DNA of 6,858 nucleotides from contig JALVRI010000094.1 of assembly GCA_027031325.1 (NCBI GenBank), positions 1 to 6,858 of the forward strand, in the 5' to 3' direction. The stretch comes from Desulfobacteraceae bacterium (GTDB taxonomy: Bacteria; Desulfobacterota; Desulfobacteria; Desulfobacterales; Desulfosarcinaceae). Below the pieces are notes generated by a model. That model had not been told where the DNA came from. It did not search any database and worked only from the letters and a program-made list of their open reading frames with translations. Shown here in pieces: positions 5,223-6,858 of the stretch. The number at the start of each line of letters is the position of its first letter. Position 1 is the stretch's first letter. Both the position numbers and the translations under genes were made by a program.

Positions 5223-6858
5223 ATGAAAACCAATATCGGCAAAGCACTGGTAGTGGGGGCCGGCATAAGCGGCATCCGTTCGGCCCTGGATCTTGCCGAA
5301 AGCGGATACCGGGTTATCCTGATCGATCGCAGCCTGCACATGGGAGGCATCCTGAGCCGGCTGGATTACCAGTTTCCCACCAACCACTGCGGAATGTGCA
5401 AAATGCTGCCCCTGGTACAACGGGACTCCGGCTCCCAGTTTTGCCTCCGCAAAGGACTTTACCACGATAACATCGAGCTGCGGCTCGGCTGCGAGCTGAC
5501 CTCGGTCTCCGGTAAGGCTGGTGAATTCAGCGTCACTTTGCGCCAGGTACCGACCCAGGTCGATCCGGAGCTGTGTACCGGCTGCGGAGCATGCAGCCGG
5601 GTATGCCCGGTGGAAGTGGCCGACGAGTTCAACACCGGCCTGTCGACGCGCAAAGCAATCTATCTTCCGGTCCCCCATGCCGTGCCCAACCCTTACGTGA
5701 TCGACCCGGCTGCCTGCAACCGTTGCGGCAAATGCCTCGAGGCGTGTCCCACCGGCGCCATCAATTTGTCTGACGAGCAAAGGATGGCCTTCAGGATCCT
5801 GGTAGTCGACGATGAGCCGGCCGTCAGGGACTCGCTTAAAGAATGGCTGGCAGACGAGGGTTTTGCGGTCGACATGGCCGCATCGGGCAAACAGGCCCTG
5901 GAAATGCTCCGCCAGAAGCCTTACGGGCTTATGCTTACGGACGTCAAGATGCCCGGAATGGACGGCGTGGAGCTGTTGCAGCGCGCAAGGGAACTTAACC
6001 CCGAGCTGACCGTGGTCATGATGACGGCTTACGCCACCGTCGAAACGGCGGTCGAGGCCATGAAACAGGGGGCCCTGGACTACCTGATGAAACCCTTCGA
6101 CCCGGCCCGCATGATTCCAATGGTGGTCAGGATCTTCGAGGATCGGATGGCGGCCCGGGACCAGGAATTAAAGGTGGGGGCCATCGTGCTGGCCTGCGGA
6201 ACCGAGTATTTCAACCCGGCCGAAAGTAAAAACACCCTGGCCTACGGCCAATGCCCCCACGTCATCACCAGCCTCGAATTCGAACGACTCATAAGCGGCA
6301 GCGGTCCAACGGCCGGCCGCCTGGTGCGACCGGCAGACGGCAAGCCGGTAAAGAAGATCGCCTGGCTGCAATGTATCGGGTCCCGTGACCTGCAAACCAA
6401 CGCTGATTACTGCTCTTCTGTATGCTGCATGTATGCCGTCAAGCAAGCCCTGCTGGCCAGGGAAAGGGGGGGACCGGAGATCGAAACCGCCATATTTTAC
6501 ATGGATATGCGGACCTTCGGCCTGCCTTTCCAGAGCTACCTCGACATGGCCGCGGCCAAGCCCGGGATGCGTTTTGAAAGAACCCGGGTCCACTCGCTGA
6601 CCCCCGCCCCCCAAGACGCAAGCCCCGTCCTGACCTACCTGGGCCCGGACGGGAAACTGGCAAGAGAGACTTTCGATCTGGTAGTGTTATCGGTCGGACA
6701 GAGGCCTGCCCGCCGCACCCAGAAACTTGCCGAAATGACCGGCTGCAACCTCAACCAGTGGGGTTTTATCTCGACGGCAGCCCTGAGCGCGGTCGCCACC
6801 GCCAAGCCGGGAATTTTGGCCGGCGGATCGACCACCGGCCTCAAGGATATCAGTGAAT
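5223..6858 (+). CDS. hdrA: HdrA-like flavoprotein with embedded response-regulator receiver domain, 3' end outside window (545 aa visible)
   Basis: This second HdrA paralogue starts directly with the FAD motif GAGISG (12-17), so the roughly 140-residue N-terminal HdrA domain is absent. In place of the DCxxC motif it has HCGMC (C56, C59). Two ferredoxin clusters follow: C118/C121/C124/C128 and C165/C168/C171/C175. Immediately after them comes a complete receiver domain (about 190-312). The HdrA fold then resumes with VGAIVLACG (318-326), QCIGSRD (383-389) and YCSSVCCMY (396-404). The frame is open through both junctions and runs off the right edge, with the region around LAGGSTTG near the end matching the close of the FAD domain. 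It is likely a cytoplasmic electron-transfer flavoprotein acting with the upstream HdrA, MvhD and FrhB-like proteins. The embedded receiver suggests its activity or assembly is controlled by a histidine kinase (inference). Whether it ends with further ferredoxin domains cannot be seen. Confidence 0.92.
   Translation, partial: MKTNIGKALVVGAGISGIRSALDLAESGYRVILIDRSLHMGGILSRLDYQFPTNHCGMCKMLPLVQRDSGSQFCLRKGLYHDNIELRLGCELTSVSGKAGEFSVTLRQVPTQVDPELCTGCGACSRVCPVEVADEFNTGLSTRKAIYLPVPHAVPNPYVIDPAACNRCGKCLEACPTGAINLSDEQRMAFRILVVDDEPAVRDSLKEWLADEGFAVDMAASGKQALEMLRQKPYGLMLTDVKMPGMDGVELLQRARELNPELTVVMMTAYATVETAVEAMKQGALDYLMKPFDPARMIPMVVRIFEDRMAARDQELKVGAIVLACGTEYFNPAESKNTLAYGQCPHVITSLEFERLISGSGPTAGRLVRPADGKPVKKIAWLQCIGSRDLQTNADYCSSVCCMYAVKQALLARERGGPEIETAIFYMDMRTFGLPFQSYLDMAAAKPGMRFERTRVHSLTPAPQDASPVLTYLGPDGKLARETFDLVVLSVGQRPARRTQKLAEMTGCNLNQWGFISTAALSAVATAKPGILAGGSTTGLKDISE
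5790..6158 (+). other. NtrC-type receiver (REC) domain inserted in HdrA paralogue
   Basis: Residues about 190-312 form a full CheY-like fold. It opens with ILVVDDE, whose D196 and D197 form the acidic metal pocket. The phospho-acceptor D240 follows in LTDVKMPGMDG. The switch threonine T268 is in MMTAY, and K290 is in YLMKPFD. The TAYATVETAVEAMKQGA stretch is typical of receivers attached to NtrC-family regulators. No AAA+ or DNA-binding output domain follows; the chain returns directly to HdrA sequence at VGAIVL. All residues needed for phosphorylation are present, so the domain looks active rather than vestigial. Confidence 0.93.

Noticed and set aside
4074..5780. Long open frame of 568 codons on the minus strand
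   Set aside because: It lies antisense to the FrhB-like gene and the second hdrA, crosses the gap between them, and its translation resembles no family. It is a product of GC-rich codon usage on the coding strand.

Overview
The window is a compact, GC-rich, plus-strand operon of soluble flavin/iron-sulfur electron-transfer proteins of the heterodisulfide-reductase (Hdr) type. Nothing on the minus strand looks real. The set of HdrA, MvhD and a FrhB/FdhB-like subunit, the absence of methanogen-specific enzymes, and the bacterial two-component receiver domains suggest an anaerobic bacterium, most likely a sulfate reducer or syntroph of the Desulfobacterota. That taxonomic call is inference; no marker gene is present.

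Layout: (1) the 3' end of a probable CheY-like response regulator (to 182), whose stop overlaps the next start as ATGA; (2) a 1136-residue HdrA (179-3589) that carries a complete GltD/NfnB-type FAD-NAD(P)H oxidoreductase inside its ferredoxin region; (3) a 140-residue MvhD-type [2Fe-2S] protein (3617-4039); (4) a 380-residue FrhB/FdhB-like iron-sulfur subunit (4056-5198); (5) a second HdrA paralogue (5223 to beyond 6858), without the usual HdrA N-terminal domain, which carries a complete NtrC-type receiver domain in its middle. Intergenic gaps are 16-27 bases and hold only ribosome binding sites. No promoter, terminator, RNA gene, repeat, mobile element or CRISPR array was seen.

How the genes may work together: in known systems MvhD and FdhB/FrhB-type subunits pass electrons into HdrA, where a flavin can split electron pairs between high- and low-potential acceptors. 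Here the large HdrA also has its own NAD(P)H site, so the complex plausibly couples NAD(P)H to ferredoxin and a third partner that is not in the window. No HdrB, HdrC, hydrogenase or formate dehydrogenase catalytic subunit is present.

The most unusual signal is the receiver domain embedded in the second HdrA, with its phospho-acceptor aspartate and the other key residues intact, in an operon that also begins with a response regulator. This suggests an electron-transfer, possibly bifurcating, flavoprotein complex under direct phosphorylation control. The two HdrA paralogues have accepted different foreign domains on either side of the same ferredoxin cluster.
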